Assembly (NCBI GenBank): GCA_964400405.1
Contig: CAYNUO010000007.1
Location: 1 to 64,000 of the forward strand
Reading direction: 5' to 3'
Source: CANKJK01 sp964400405
GTDB taxonomy: Bacteria > Acidobacteriota > Vicinamibacteria > Vicinamibacterales > UBA2999
DNA: 64,000 nucleotides
Below the pieces are notes generated by a model. That model saw only the letters and a program-made list of their open reading frames with translations. It was not told where the DNA came from and searched no databases. The position numbers were made by a program, and so were the translations under genes. How positions within the stretch are numbered: the stretch's first letter is position 1; each line of letters opens with the position of its first letter. Positions 7,682 through 15,791 of this stretch are shown piece by piece.

Positions 7682-9310
7682 ATGCCGGATGAAACGCTGA
7701 CCACGCCGCTCGTACAGCCCGTCGAGGACCACGCCGCGGAGGTGGCTCGTGCCCGGACCCTGGCCGACCGGTACCGGGTGGGCTTCGTCGACATGGACAC
7801 GTTCCGGATCGACCAGGAGCTCTTCCGGAGCATCCCGGCCGACCTGATGCTGCGCTACGGCTTCGTCCCGCTCCGGCGCGACGGGAAGTCGCTCGTCATC
7901 GTGGTCTCGGACCCGACCGACCTGCCGATGATCGACGAGCTGGGCACCGTGCTCGGGACGGCGGTGACGGTGACGGTCGGCGCCCCGTCGGCGATCCAGT
8001 CGATCCTGAAGAAGAGCGAGAGCTCGCAGCGCGTCCTCGAGGAGGCGACGGAGGGCTTTCAGCTCCAGGTCCTGAAGGAAGACGAGAACGGGGAGGAGCA
8101 CCTCACCGTCGACAAGCTGACGAGCGACGTCAGCCCGGTCATCCGGCTCGTCGACTCCACGATCTACACGGCCATCCAGAGGCGGGCGAGCGACATCCAC
8201 ATCGAGACGGGCGACGACTCGGTGCACGTGAAGTACCGCATCGACGGCGTGCTGCAGCCCGCGATGCGGCCCATCGCGAAGCAGTTTCACAGCCCGATCA
8301 TCTCGCGCATCAAGGTCATGGCCGAGCTGGACATCGCCGAGAAGCGCATCCCGCAGGACGGCCGCTTCAAGGTGCGGACGCCCGGCAAGACGATCGACTT
8401 CCGCGTGTCGATCATGCCGAGCGTCCACGGCGAGGATGCCGTCATCCGCATTCTGGACAAGGAGTCGATCAGCGAGCAGTTCACCGAGCTGACGCTCGAC
8501 ATCCTGGGCTTTCCCGAACAGGAGCTCCGCCGCTTCCGGAAGTACATCCGCGAGCCGTACGGCATGGTGCTCGTCACCGGCCCGACGGGCAGCGGCAAGA
8601 CGACGACGCTCTACGCGGGCCTGTCGGAGATCAAGTCCGTCGAGGACAAGATCATCACCATCGAGGACCCGGTCGAGTATCAGCTCAAGGGCATCACGCA
8701 GATCCCGATCAACGAGAAGAAGGGGCTGACGTTCGCGCGCGGTCTGCGCTCGATTCTGCGGCACGACCCCGACAAGATCATGGTCGGTGAGATCCGCGAC
8801 CCCGAGACCGCGCAGATCGCGATTCAGTCCGCGCTGACCGGCCACCTCGTCTTCACGACGGTCCATGCGAACAACGTGGTCGACGTCCTCGGTCGTTTCC
8901 TGAACATGGGCGTCGAGCCGTATCAGTTCGTATCCGCGCTGAACTGCGTGATGGCGCAGCGGCTCGTGCGCCTGACGTGCAGCCACTGCCGCCGTGTCGC
9001 GAAGGTGTCGCCGGAACTGCTGATCGAGTCGGGTCTGGACCCGTCCCTTGCCGTGACGCACACGTTCTACGAGGGCGCCGGCTGCATCGACTGCGGGGGC
9101 ACGGGTTTCAAGGGCCGCACCGCCATCTGCGAGCTGCTGAATCTCTCCGATCCCATCCGTGAGATGATCCTCGAGCGGCGTCCCAACTCCGAGATCAAGC
9201 GAGCCGCGCACGACGAGGGCATGCGGTTCCTCCGTGAGTCGGCGATTGAGAAGGTCATGCTTGGCATGACGACGCTGCGCGAGATCAACAAGGTCACCTT
9301 CGTCGAGTGA
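7682..9310 (+). CDS. pilB: Assembly ATPase (PilB/GspE family)
   Basis: Hexameric ATPase of about 542 residues that drives pilin or pseudopilin polymerisation. An N-terminal MshEN/T2SSE_N domain (residues ~20-120) precedes the ATPase core with Walker A GPTGSGKT near residue 300, Asp box, Walker B MVGEIRDPETA and His box LTGHLVFTTVHANN. Zinc-binding cysteine pairs are present at 433/436 (CSHC) and 468/471 (CIDC), a hallmark of PilB/GspE and absent from PilT. No PilT retraction ATPase is seen in the window. Start ATG at 7682. Confidence 0.95.
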   Translation: MPDETLTTPLVQPVEDHAAEVARARTLADRYRVGFVDMDTFRIDQELFRSIPADLMLRYGFVPLRRDGKSLVIVVSDPTDLPMIDELGTVLGTAVTVTVGAPSAIQSILKKSESSQRVLEEATEGFQLQVLKEDENGEEHLTVDKLTSDVSPVIRLVDSTIYTAIQRRASDIHIETGDDSVHVKYRIDGVLQPAMRPIAKQFHSPIISRIKVMAELDIAEKRIPQDGRFKVRTPGKTIDFRVSIMPSVHGEDAVIRILDKESISEQFTELTLDILGFPEQELRRFRKYIREPYGMVLVTGPTGSGKTTTLYAGLSEIKSVEDKIITIEDPVEYQLKGITQIPINEKKGLTFARGLRSILRHDPDKIMVGEIRDPETAQIAIQSALTGHLVFTTVHANNVVDVLGRFLNMGVEPYQFVSALNCVMAQRLVRLTCSHCRRVAKVSPELLIESGLDPSLAVTHTFYEGAGCIDCGGTGFKGRTAICELLNLSDPIREMILERRPNSEIKRAAHDEGMRFLRESAIEKVMLGMTTLREINKVTFVE

Positions 9311-9317
9311 GCCTGCC

Positions 9318-10268
9318 ATGAGCCCCGACTGGTTCGCTCCACCCTCTCCGGACGCCACGATCGAGATCGCCGCGGCCCGTGTCTCGGCGCTGATGCTCGA
9401 CGTCCGCGGGGGCCGGCCGGTCGTGACCGCCGTGGCGGCCGAGGCTCTCCGGCCGGGCGTCGTGACGCCGGGCTTCGTCGCGCAGAACGTGCATGACGCC
9501 GGCGCGCTCGCCGAGGCCGTCCGGCTCGTGGCGGGCCGGCTTGGCGGCCGTGTGAGGCGGGTGGCGCTGGTCCTGCCTGACGCTGTCGCGCGCGTCTCGC
9601 TGGTCCGGCTCGAGCAGGTGCCCCCGCGCCGCGAGGACCTCGCGCAGCTCATCCAGTGGCAGGTCAAGAAGGGCGTGCCGTTCCCGGCCGATGAGGCGCG
9701 CGTCAGCTTCGTTCCGGCGTCGGCGGGGACCGCCGGGTTCGAGTTCCTGGCCACGGTCGTCCGCGCGGGCGTCGTCGCCGAATACGAGCGCGCCTGCACG
9801 CAGGCCGGACTTCAGGCGGGCATCGTTGATACGGCGTCGACGTCGGCAATCAACCTGCGCCTCGCAGGTGGCTCGCCGTCGGGAGACTGGCTCCTTGTCC
9901 ACGTAAGGGAAGACAGCTGCGCCGTGGCGGTGCTGCGGGACGACCGCGTGCTGTTCTTCCGGTCGCGGTCGGAGGACGACCGCCTCGGCGTCGGCGACTT
10001 CGTGCACCAGGCGGTGATGTATTACCAGGACCGCCTGGAGGGGAAGGGGTTCCGGGCGGCGTATCTGGCCGGCGGGGGCGGGGGCGAGGAGACCACCGAC
10101 GCCGTCCGGCGCGAGGTGGAGGAGCGGCTCGGCACGGCGGTGTCGTGGCTGGAGCCGGAGGCGTTCGTGAGCGTGCCGACGAACGCGGGGGCGGCCGGTG
10201 CAACACGGGACGTGCTCACGCCCCTCGCGGGCATGGCGCTGCGTGCGCTGGATCGGGTAGTCGCCTGA
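9318..10268 (+). CDS. pilM: PilM-like actin-fold assembly protein
   Basis: About 316 residues with the PilM/GspL-cytoplasmic actin-like fold: an early phosphate-type strand (IEIAAARVSALML), VALVLPDAVARVSLVRLEQ, a PilM-typical ledaqlIQWQVKKGVPFP segment, and a C-terminal YLAGGGGGEE nucleotide loop. No membrane helix, so it is cytoplasmic and would dock on PilN. It starts 7 bases after pilB and its stop overlaps the pilN start (TGATG). The N-terminal NVGLN-type motif of classical PilM that binds PilN is not evident at the far end, as the alignment there is loose. Confidence 0.85.
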   Translation: MSPDWFAPPSPDATIEIAAARVSALMLDVRGGRPVVTAVAAEALRPGVVTPGFVAQNVHDAGALAEAVRLVAGRLGGRVRRVALVLPDAVARVSLVRLEQVPPRREDLAQLIQWQVKKGVPFPADEARVSFVPASAGTAGFEFLATVVRAGVVAEYERACTQAGLQAGIVDTASTSAINLRLAGGSPSGDWLLVHVREDSCAVAVLRDDRVLFFRSRSEDDRLGVGDFVHQAVMYYQDRLEGKGFRAAYLAGGGGGEETTDAVRREVEERLGTAVSWLEPEAFVSVPTNAGAAGATRDVLTPLAGMALRALDRVVA

Positions 10269-10837
10269 TGCTGAAGACCAATCTCGCGACGCGCCCGTTT
10301 CAGGACGACCGCATCCTGCGGGCCGTCGGGCTCGCGCTGGCAGTGGTGCTTGTCATCGCCACGGCCTACAACGCCGTTTCCGTCATCCGGCTGTCGTTGG
10401 CCCAGTCCAGACTCGGTGCGCACGCCGCGGAGACGGAGCGCGAGGCCAACCGGCTTCGCAGCGAAGCGGCCGGCGTGCGGACGCGGATCGACCCGAAGGA
10501 AGTGGCCAGCGTGGCCGGCGCGGCGCGCGAGGCGAACGCCCTGATCGACCAGCGGACGTTCTCGTGGACGGACCTGTTCGCCGACCTCGAGCAGACCCTG
10601 CCCGCGGACGTGCGGGTCCGGGCGGTGCAGCCGCGCATCGACAAGGGTGAGTTCCGCGTCGTGATCTCGGCGGTCGCCAAGCGGGTCGAGGATCTGGAAA
10701 CCTTCATCGAGAACCTCGAGCGCACGGGGACGTTTGCCGGGGTCAGCCCGCTCGAGGAAACCAGCGGGGACGAAGGCACGATAGACGCGGTGCTCGAGGG
10801 TGCCTACCGGCCCAGGGCCGTGGAGGCAGGCCGATGA
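10268..10837 (+). CDS. pilN: PilN-like inner-membrane alignment protein
   Basis: About 189 residues beginning MLKTNLATRPFQDDR, followed by one membrane helix (residues ~18-38), a coiled coil with charged heptads, and a ferredoxin-like periplasmic part. This short cytoplasmic tail plus single helix plus coiled coil is the PilN layout. The ATG at 10268 overlaps the pilM stop by one base; a longer open frame upstream is only an extension into pilM. The end overlaps pilO by 4 bases (ATGA). It should form a PilM-PilN-PilO-PilP inner-membrane subcomplex. Confidence 0.85.
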   Translation: MLKTNLATRPFQDDRILRAVGLALAVVLVIATAYNAVSVIRLSLAQSRLGAHAAETEREANRLRSEAAGVRTRIDPKEVASVAGAAREANALIDQRTFSWTDLFADLEQTLPADVRVRAVQPRIDKGEFRVVISAVAKRVEDLETFIENLERTGTFAGVSPLEETSGDEGTIDAVLEGAYRPRAVEAGR

Positions 10838-11403
10838 GCGCGTGGCAGCGCACGCTGGGCGAGTATCGCCGGCTCGCGATCGGCATGGCCGTCATCGCCC
10901 TGGTGAACATCGCGGTGTACGCGTTCGCCGTGCGTCCGCTGGCTTTCCGTGTGGCCACGATCGAGGACCGCGACCGCCAGGCCGAGCAGGCGCTCGTCGC
11001 CGCCCGGGCCGAGGCGCAGGCGGTGAGCGGCGCGCTGACGGGCAAGGAGCGGGCGGTCAAAGAGCTGGCGACGTTCTACCAGACGGTCCTGCCCGCGGAC
11101 CTGGCCGGCGCGCGGCGGGTCACGCACCTGAGGCTCGCACAGCTCGCCCGGGAGTCAGGGCTGGCGTTCGAACGGTTCAGCTTCGATCCGGAGCCGGTGA
11201 AGGACAGCGGCCTGACCCGCGTGAAGGGCGAGATGGTGCTGACCGGCACCTACGGCGAGGTCCGGCGTTTCGTGCACAAGGTCGAGACGTCGAAGGACTT
11301 CGTCGTGCTGGACGACCTCAGCCTTGCCGAAGGTTCGGCCGCTGGCGCCGAACTGGTCGTCACGCTGAAGCTTTCCACGTATTTCCGGACCGCCGCGTCA
11401 TGA
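10834..11403 (+). CDS. pilO: PilO-like inner-membrane alignment protein
   Basis: About 189 residues: a membrane helix at ~16-36 (AIGMAVIALVNIAVYAFAV), a coiled coil (~40-80), then a ferredoxin-like domain with VKGEMVLTGTYGEVRRFVHKVETSKDFVVLDDLSL, which matches the PilO pattern of a short strand-helix-strand core. It overlaps pilN by 4 bases upstream and the PilP-like gene by 4 bases downstream, so the set is translated as one coupled unit. Confidence 0.87.
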   Translation: MSAWQRTLGEYRRLAIGMAVIALVNIAVYAFAVRPLAFRVATIEDRDRQAEQALVAARAEAQAVSGALTGKERAVKELATFYQTVLPADLAGARRVTHLRLAQLARESGLAFERFSFDPEPVKDSGLTRVKGEMVLTGTYGEVRRFVHKVETSKDFVVLDDLSLAEGSAAGAELVVTLKLSTYFRTAAS

Positions 11404-11957
11404 CGCGGCAGCGCCGGCTTCTGATGATCGCCCTCGTGGCGGTCGCCGTCGGGCTGGCCGCGGTGGCCGCAAGCCGGTGGCTGTTTGCCCCCGCCTCTCC
11501 CGAGGGAACGGCCCGGGCCGCCGCCCGGACACCGGCTGCCGCCGTCCCGGCGATCGCCGTGGAGGATGTCCAGCTCAGCCGGCTTGCCCGGGTGCAGGAT
11601 GCGCCCGCCGACGACGGCCGGGATCCGTTCCGCTACAGGGCGGCCGCCCCGCCGCCGAAAGTACCTGTGGCGCGTCCCCCGGTCAGGCTCGGTCCGCCGG
11701 AGCCGCTGCCACCGCCGCCACCGCCTCCGGTGCCGCCGCCCCCGCCGATACCCCTGAGGTTCATGGGGGTGGTGGAGATGGTGGCCCGCGGAGGACGGGT
11801 CGCGGTACTGAGCGACTCCAAGGGCGGGGTCTTCTATGGAAGGGAAGGCGATATCATCGACGGACGGTACCGGCTTCTCCGTGTCGCCGCCGACCAGGCG
11901 GAACTCGCCTACACCGATGGGCGGGGCCGTCAGTCGTTGAGGTTGTCAGGACAATGA
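11400..11957 (+). CDS. PilP/GspC-like periplasmic linker protein
   Basis: About 185 residues: an N-terminal membrane helix (LLMIALVAVAVGLAAVAASRWLF), a conserved-looking DDGRDPFRY motif, a long proline run (residues ~95-115), and a small beta domain (LRFMGVVEMVARGGRVAVL ... GDIIDGRYRLLRV). That beta domain is the HR/PilP type that contacts the N0 domain of the secretin. GspC has the same layout, so the choice between PilP and GspC is open. It is coupled to the secretin gene by an ATGA overlap. Confidence 0.78.
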   Translation: MTRQRRLLMIALVAVAVGLAAVAASRWLFAPASPEGTARAAARTPAAAVPAIAVEDVQLSRLARVQDAPADDGRDPFRYRAAAPPPKVPVARPPVRLGPPEPLPPPPPPPVPPPPPIPLRFMGVVEMVARGGRVAVLSDSKGGVFYGREGDIIDGRYRLLRVAADQAELAYTDGRGRQSLRLSGQ

Positions 11958-14401
11958 ATCGCGGCATGAATCTCTCCCAGCCTGGACGCCTGATCCGCGT
12001 CGCCCGCATTGCCCGAACGGTCGGAGCAGTGTGCCTGGCTGGCGCGCTGCTCGCGGCCTGCGGAGGCGGTGCGCGGTCGTACGGCCACGGAGACAAGGCC
12101 GCGAGAAACGGCGACTGGGACGCCGCCGTCGGCTTCTACCGGCGCGCACTCGAGAGCAGCCCCAACCGCAGTGACTACCGGATCGCGCTCGAGCGGGCCA
12201 TGATCAACGCCGCGAGCGTGCACATGGACCAGGCGCGGGTCTTCGAGGCGCGCACGCAGCTTGACGAAGCGCTCCGCGAGTACCGCCGCGCCAATGAGTT
12301 CAATCCGACGAGCCGCGTCCTCGCGTCCAAGGTGCAGGAACTGGAGCGCCGCGTCCGCGACCAGCTCGAGGCGTCCCAGCCGAAGGCGTCGATCCAGCAG
12401 ATGCGGGAGCGCGCGCGCCAGGAAGGCGTGCCGCCGCTACTGAATCTGACGATGAAGCTGCCGGTCATCCGGTTCGCCAACGCCAGCGTCCGCGACATCC
12501 TGAACTTCGTCGGCAGCTCGACGAGCCTGAACGTGACGTACGACCGCGATTTCCAGGATCGCGCGTACACGGTGCAGCTGGACAACATCACGCTCGAAGA
12601 CGCGCTGAACCAGATCCTGTCGGCGAATCAGTACTTCTACAAGGTGGTCAACGACCACACGATCACGGTCATCCCGGACACGCCCCAGAAGCGGGCGCAG
12701 TACGAAGAGCAGGTCATCCGGACCTTCTACGTCTCTCACGCCGACGCGACGGAGCTGTCGCAGCTGCTGACGACGATGATCCGGCTGCCCAACATGGCCG
12801 TGCAGCCGAGAATCGTGGCGAACAAGTCGGCCAACACGATCACGGTGGGCGCGACGGCGAACGTGGCGGCGATCATCGAGAAGATCATCGAGTCAAACGA
12901 CAACCCGCGCGCCGAGGTCGTCGTCGACGTCCAGATCCTCGAGATCAACCGGAGCCGGGCGAAGCAGTTCGGGCTGGACTTGTCGACCTATGCAATCGGC
13001 GGCGTGTTCTCACCGGAGGCGGACATCAGGAGCACCGGAAACGCGGGGGCCGGCGCCGGCGCCGGGGCCGGGGCGGGAGCCGCGGCGGGCGGTTCCACAT
13101 CGCCTCAGTCCTTTAATCTGAACTCCATCTCCCGCGGCATCAACACCGGCGACTTCTACCTGTCCGTGCCGTCGGCGGTCATGCGGTTCCTCGAGAACGA
13201 TACGGAGACGAAGCTCATCGCCAAGCCGCAGCTCAGGGGCGCGGAAGGGCAGAAGATTACGCTGAACCTCGGCGACGACATCCCGGTGCCGTCGACGGTG
13301 TTCACGCCGTTCGCACAGGGCGGCGCCAACATCAATCCGCTGACGTCCTTCAACTACAAGACGGTCGGTGTCGTGGTTGAGATGACGCCGCGCGTGACGT
13401 TCGAGGACGACATCATCCTGGAGCTGACGGTCGAGAGCAGCTCGCTGGGGCCGAGCATCACGATCGGCGGGCAGGCCCTCCCGTCCTTCGGCACGCGGAA
13501 GGTTCAGACCAAGCTGCGCCTGCGGGATGGCGAATCGAACCTGCTGGCCGGGCTGCTCCGCGAGGATGAGCGGAAGTCACTGAAGGGCTTTCCCGCGGTC
13601 CTGCGGCTGCCGATTCTCAAGCAGCTGTTCTCGAGCAACGACAACGAGGTCAAGCAGACTGACATCGTGATGCTGCTGACGCCGCGCCTCGTGCGGACGC
13701 ACGAGCTGACGCAGCAGGACGTCAGCCCGATCTTCATCGGCACCCAGCAGAACCTCGGCCTTGGCGGGCCTCCGCCGCTCATCGCGCCGGTGGAGGCCGC
13801 GCCGGCCAACCCGCCGGCTCCGGCTACGGCAGCCCCCGTCGCGCCGAGCGGCGTGCCACCCGCTCCGGTGATCCCGCCGGGGAGTTCGACCGTGCCCGGC
13901 ACGACGACGCCGCAGGGCGCGTCCCCGCAGGCGCTGCGGTTGCCGCAGGCTCCGCCGTCAGTGGTGCAGCCACAGGCGGGCGTGCCGGCGACGCAGGTCC
14001 TGCTGACGTCTCCTTCGCCCGAACTGCGAGTGGGTGGGGGGCCGTACACGGTGCCGATCTCGGTCTCGGGCGCCTCGCGACTGTCGGCCCTCACCATCAC
14101 GGTGACGTTCAATCCGGCCGTGATGCGGGTGCGCACGGTGCAGGAGGGCAGCTTCATGCGGCAGGGCGGGAACGCGGCTCAGTTCACCCAGCAGGTGGAC
14201 GGAGCCGCCGGACGCATCGACCTGGCCGTGACCCGGACGCAGGACCAGACTGGGGCATCGGGCGCCGGCCTGGTGGCCGCGGTCCTCTTCGACGTCATCG
14301 GGGCGGGGCAGGCCAACTTCTCGCTGTCAGGGTCGGCAACCGTTCCGGGCGGTGGCGCGGCGGGGCTCCAGTTCACGCCGACGCCGGTCTCGGCGCGCTG
14401 A
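11954..14401 (+). CDS. pilQ: Secretin (PilQ/GspD family) with TPR-like N-terminus and C-terminal cohesin-like domain
   Basis: Outer-membrane channel subunit of about 815 residues. A lipoprotein signal (LLAACGGG) is followed by a TPR-like region (~35-110), STN/N0-type domain (~163-235: LPVIRFANASVRDILNFVG), N1 domain (~257-345) and the secretin core (~390-585) with LIAKPQLRGAEGQ, VGVVVEMTPRVTFEDDI and the closing KQTDIVMLLTPRLVR. A Gly-Ala run (~362-375) sits in the loop before the core. After a Pro-rich linker (~600-680), residues ~684-812 form a cohesin-like beta-sandwich (VPISVSGASRLSALTITVTF ... GAGLVAAVLFDVIGAGQANF). A cohesin tail is unusual for secretins. ATG at 11954 is coupled to the preceding gene. 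Confidence 0.93.
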   Translation: MNRGMNLSQPGRLIRVARIARTVGAVCLAGALLAACGGGARSYGHGDKAARNGDWDAAVGFYRRALESSPNRSDYRIALERAMINAASVHMDQARVFEARTQLDEALREYRRANEFNPTSRVLASKVQELERRVRDQLEASQPKASIQQMRERARQEGVPPLLNLTMKLPVIRFANASVRDILNFVGSSTSLNVTYDRDFQDRAYTVQLDNITLEDALNQILSANQYFYKVVNDHTITVIPDTPQKRAQYEEQVIRTFYVSHADATELSQLLTTMIRLPNMAVQPRIVANKSANTITVGATANVAAIIEKIIESNDNPRAEVVVDVQILEINRSRAKQFGLDLSTYAIGGVFSPEADIRSTGNAGAGAGAGAGAGAAAGGSTSPQSFNLNSISRGINTGDFYLSVPSAVMRFLENDTETKLIAKPQLRGAEGQKITLNLGDDIPVPSTVFTPFAQGGANINPLTSFNYKTVGVVVEMTPRVTFEDDIILELTVESSSLGPSITIGGQALPSFGTRKVQTKLRLRDGESNLLAGLLREDERKSLKGFPAVLRLPILKQLFSSNDNEVKQTDIVMLLTPRLVRTHELTQQDVSPIFIGTQQNLGLGGPPPLIAPVEAAPANPPAPATAAPVAPSGVPPAPVIPPGSSTVPGTTTPQGASPQALRLPQAPPSVVQPQAGVPATQVLLTSPSPELRVGGGPYTVPISVSGASRLSALTITVTFNPAVMRVRTVQEGSFMRQGGNAAQFTQQVDGAAGRIDLAVTRTQDQTGASGAGLVAAVLFDVIGAGQANFSLSGSATVPGGGAAGLQFTPTPVSAR

Positions 14402-14414
14402 GGCGGGACGGGCG

Positions 14415-14915
14415 ATGGCCGGCCGCCAGCCGCTCCGGTGTCACCCGCGGGACCTGCTCGCCGGCTTCACCTTCATCGAGGTCATCATCGTGACCACCAT
14501 CGTGATGGTGCTGGCCTCGGCCGTGCTGCCACTGAGCCAGGTCACGGCACGCCGGCAGCGGGAGCAGGATCTGCGGCGGAATCTTCGTGAGATGCGTCTC
14601 GCGATCGACAAGTTCAAGGACGCCGTGGACCTGGGCCGTATCGCGACGACCGAGGTCGAACCGGGCAGCGAGGGTTACCCGAAGAGCCTTGAGGTCCTGG
14701 TCGAGGGCGTCGGCATGGCCAATGACGCGTCCGGCCGCAAGCTGAAGTTCCTCAGGCGGATTCCCATCGACCCGATGACGAACAGCACCGAGTGGGGGCT
14801 GCGCGCCTATTCCGACAAGCCGGACGCCACGACCTGGGGAGGCAAGAGCGTGTTCGACGTCTACACGACCAGCACCGCAACGGCCCTCGACGGCACGAGG
14901 TATCGCGATTGGTAG
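14415..14915 (+). CDS. Type II secretion/type IV pilus pseudopilin (GspG-like), first copy
   Basis: About 166 residues. A basic leader ends in Gly before the type III signal AGFTFIEVIIVTTIVMVLAS, with Phe+1 and Glu+5 as needed for prepilin peptidase (PilD/GspO) cleavage and helix packing. The soluble domain ends in FDVYTTSTATALDGTRYRDW, the GspG-style calcium-loop region that is also seen in the next gene. ATG at 14415. No prepilin peptidase gene lies in the window. Confidence 0.88.
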   Translation: MAGRQPLRCHPRDLLAGFTFIEVIIVTTIVMVLASAVLPLSQVTARRQREQDLRRNLREMRLAIDKFKDAVDLGRIATTEVEPGSEGYPKSLEVLVEGVGMANDASGRKLKFLRRIPIDPMTNSTEWGLRAYSDKPDATTWGGKSVFDVYTTSTATALDGTRYRDW

Positions 14916-15319
14916 CCCCGCGCCGCCAGGGACGGCTGGATGCCGGATTCACGCTGATCGAGCTGATGGTCGTGATGGCGATCATCGTGATCCTGGCGGG
15001 GATCGGCGTGGCCAGCTATACGAACAGCATCACGCGCTCAAAAGAGGCCGTGCTGAAGGAAGACCTGTACCGCATGCGCGACGCGCTGGATCAGTTCTTC
15101 GCGGACAAGGGGAAGTACCCCTCGGGTCTTGATGAGCTGGTGCAGGACAAGTACCTGCGCGCGATTCCGGTGGACCCTTTCACGCAGTCGGCGGACAGCT
15201 GGCAGACCGAGATGTCGGAGCCGGACCCGTCGAACCCGTCGGACAGCGTCGGCGTCAACAACGTGAAGAGCGGCGCGGAAGGCACGTCACTCGACGGCAC
15301 GAAGTACGCCGAGTGGTAG
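14909..15319 (+). CDS. Type II secretion/type IV pilus pseudopilin (GspG-like), second copy
   Basis: About 136 residues with the prepilin motif DAGFTLIELMVVMAIIVILA (Gly-1, Phe+1, Glu+5), a coiled N-terminal helix, and a GspG-like globular end: KGKYPSGLDELV, YLRAIPVDPFT, then GAEGTSLDGTKYAEW. There is no ATG before the motif in frame; TTG at 14909 overlaps the previous stop by 7 bases and gives a 12-residue leader, so it is the likely start. With the first copy it forms a tandem pair, probably the major filament subunit and a minor one. Confidence 0.87.
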   Translation: MVAPRRQGRLDAGFTLIELMVVMAIIVILAGIGVASYTNSITRSKEAVLKEDLYRMRDALDQFFADKGKYPSGLDELVQDKYLRAIPVDPFTQSADSWQTEMSEPDPSNPSDSVGVNNVKSGAEGTSLDGTKYAEW

Positions 15320-15380
15320 CGTCGGCGTCGACCTCAGCCCACCTCGCACAGCGGTAGACACGTTTTCATCTGCGTTCCCA

Positions 15381-15518
15381 GGTCCGGGTGACCGGTCGCG
15401 GGTGGGCCATGCGCGTGTCGTGCGCTCACTGCGCGCATGTGAACTGCACCTGGCTCCTGCACAGACTGATTCGCGCTCGTCACGCGCATGGCCCACCCAC
15501 GCCCGGCGGTGCCGGACC
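15381..15518. repeat. Dispersed inverted-repeat element, copy A
   Basis: An ~138-bp element with nested arms. The outer stem is GGTCCG (15381-15386) with CGGACC (15513-15518). The main stem is a perfect 18-bp pair at 15400-15417 and 15481-15498. Its loop contains ACAGACTGATTCGCGCTCG, also present in copy B. The central 115 bp (15392-15506) are about 90% identical to 54624-54738 by my count (12 differences). Two differences in the main stem are compensatory (T-A becomes C-G), which supports a functional fold. It lies between convergent genes. Confidence 0.85.
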
Positions 15519-15542
15519 GCTGCACCCGGACCCCCGAGGTGA

Positions 15543-15582
15543 TTCAGCGGGAGCGTCCGGGGGCACATGCCAGTGCGGGTGC
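15543..15582. repeat. Second shared repeat module, inverted relative to its other copy
   Basis: The reverse complement of 15562-15582 matches 54790-54810 at 19 of 21 positions (core GCACCCGCACTGG), and weaker similarity continues to about 15543 and 54829. It is next to the inverted-repeat element in both places but in the opposite orientation. Confidence 0.6.
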
Positions 15583-15636
15583 GACTGTGGAGCATGCCGT
15601 CTTCATGACAAACGCACCGCAGGCGCCGCGTGGGAT

Positions 15637-15680
15637 GTCGCCGGTGGGACCCGTTGGTCAGTCAGGTAACGGGTGGCGAC
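15637..15680. terminator. Strong hairpin between convergent genes
   Basis: ACCCGTT (15649-15655) pairs with AACGGGT (15668-15674), and the adjoining GTCGCC (15637-15642) pairs with GGCGAC (15675-15680), giving 13 base pairs with a six-base bulge on one side. It sits 112 bp before the end of the PKD lipoprotein gene and downstream of the pilus operon, so it could end transcription from either side. No U-tract is present. Confidence 0.45.
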
Positions 15681-15791
15681 AGGGTTCCCGCCCGGAGGCG
15701 AAAGGTCCGCCGGAGGTGCGCTTGTCCGGCATGCGGAACCCGTCCGCCCGTGCCGGCACGGGCCCCTGGGCGCTCCCGGCGGCGGCGCCGC

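Larger units (their letters stand above)
15320..15791. other. 472-bp convergent intergenic region made of repeats and hairpins
   Basis: No gene is supported here. It holds the inverted-repeat element at 15381-15518, a second repeat module at 15543-15582 and a strong hairpin at 15637-15680, each listed separately. It separates the pseudopilin operon from the PKD lipoprotein gene, which ends towards it. Short open frames cross it on both strands, but their changes between repeat copies do not look protein-conserving. Confidence 0.7.

Noticed and set aside
13040..13100. Gly-Ala repeat in the secretin as a possible frameshift or insertion
   Set aside because: The frame is continuous and the run falls in a variable loop before the secretin core, where low-complexity inserts are tolerated.
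15411..15510. Conserved small Cys-rich open frame in both repeat copies (contains SCAHCA; start ATG in both)
   Set aside because: Most differences between the two copies change amino acids (for example Val/Ala, His/Pro, Trp/Gly), while the stem positions change in compensating pairs. The selection looks to be on the fold, not on a peptide.
15590..15790. Possible riboswitch between the repeat and the PKD lipoprotein gene
   Set aside because: I compared it with the cyclic-di-GMP-I and cobalamin consensus elements from memory and the conserved cores do not match. It also lies downstream of both flanking genes. Only the hairpin at 15637-15680 is kept.
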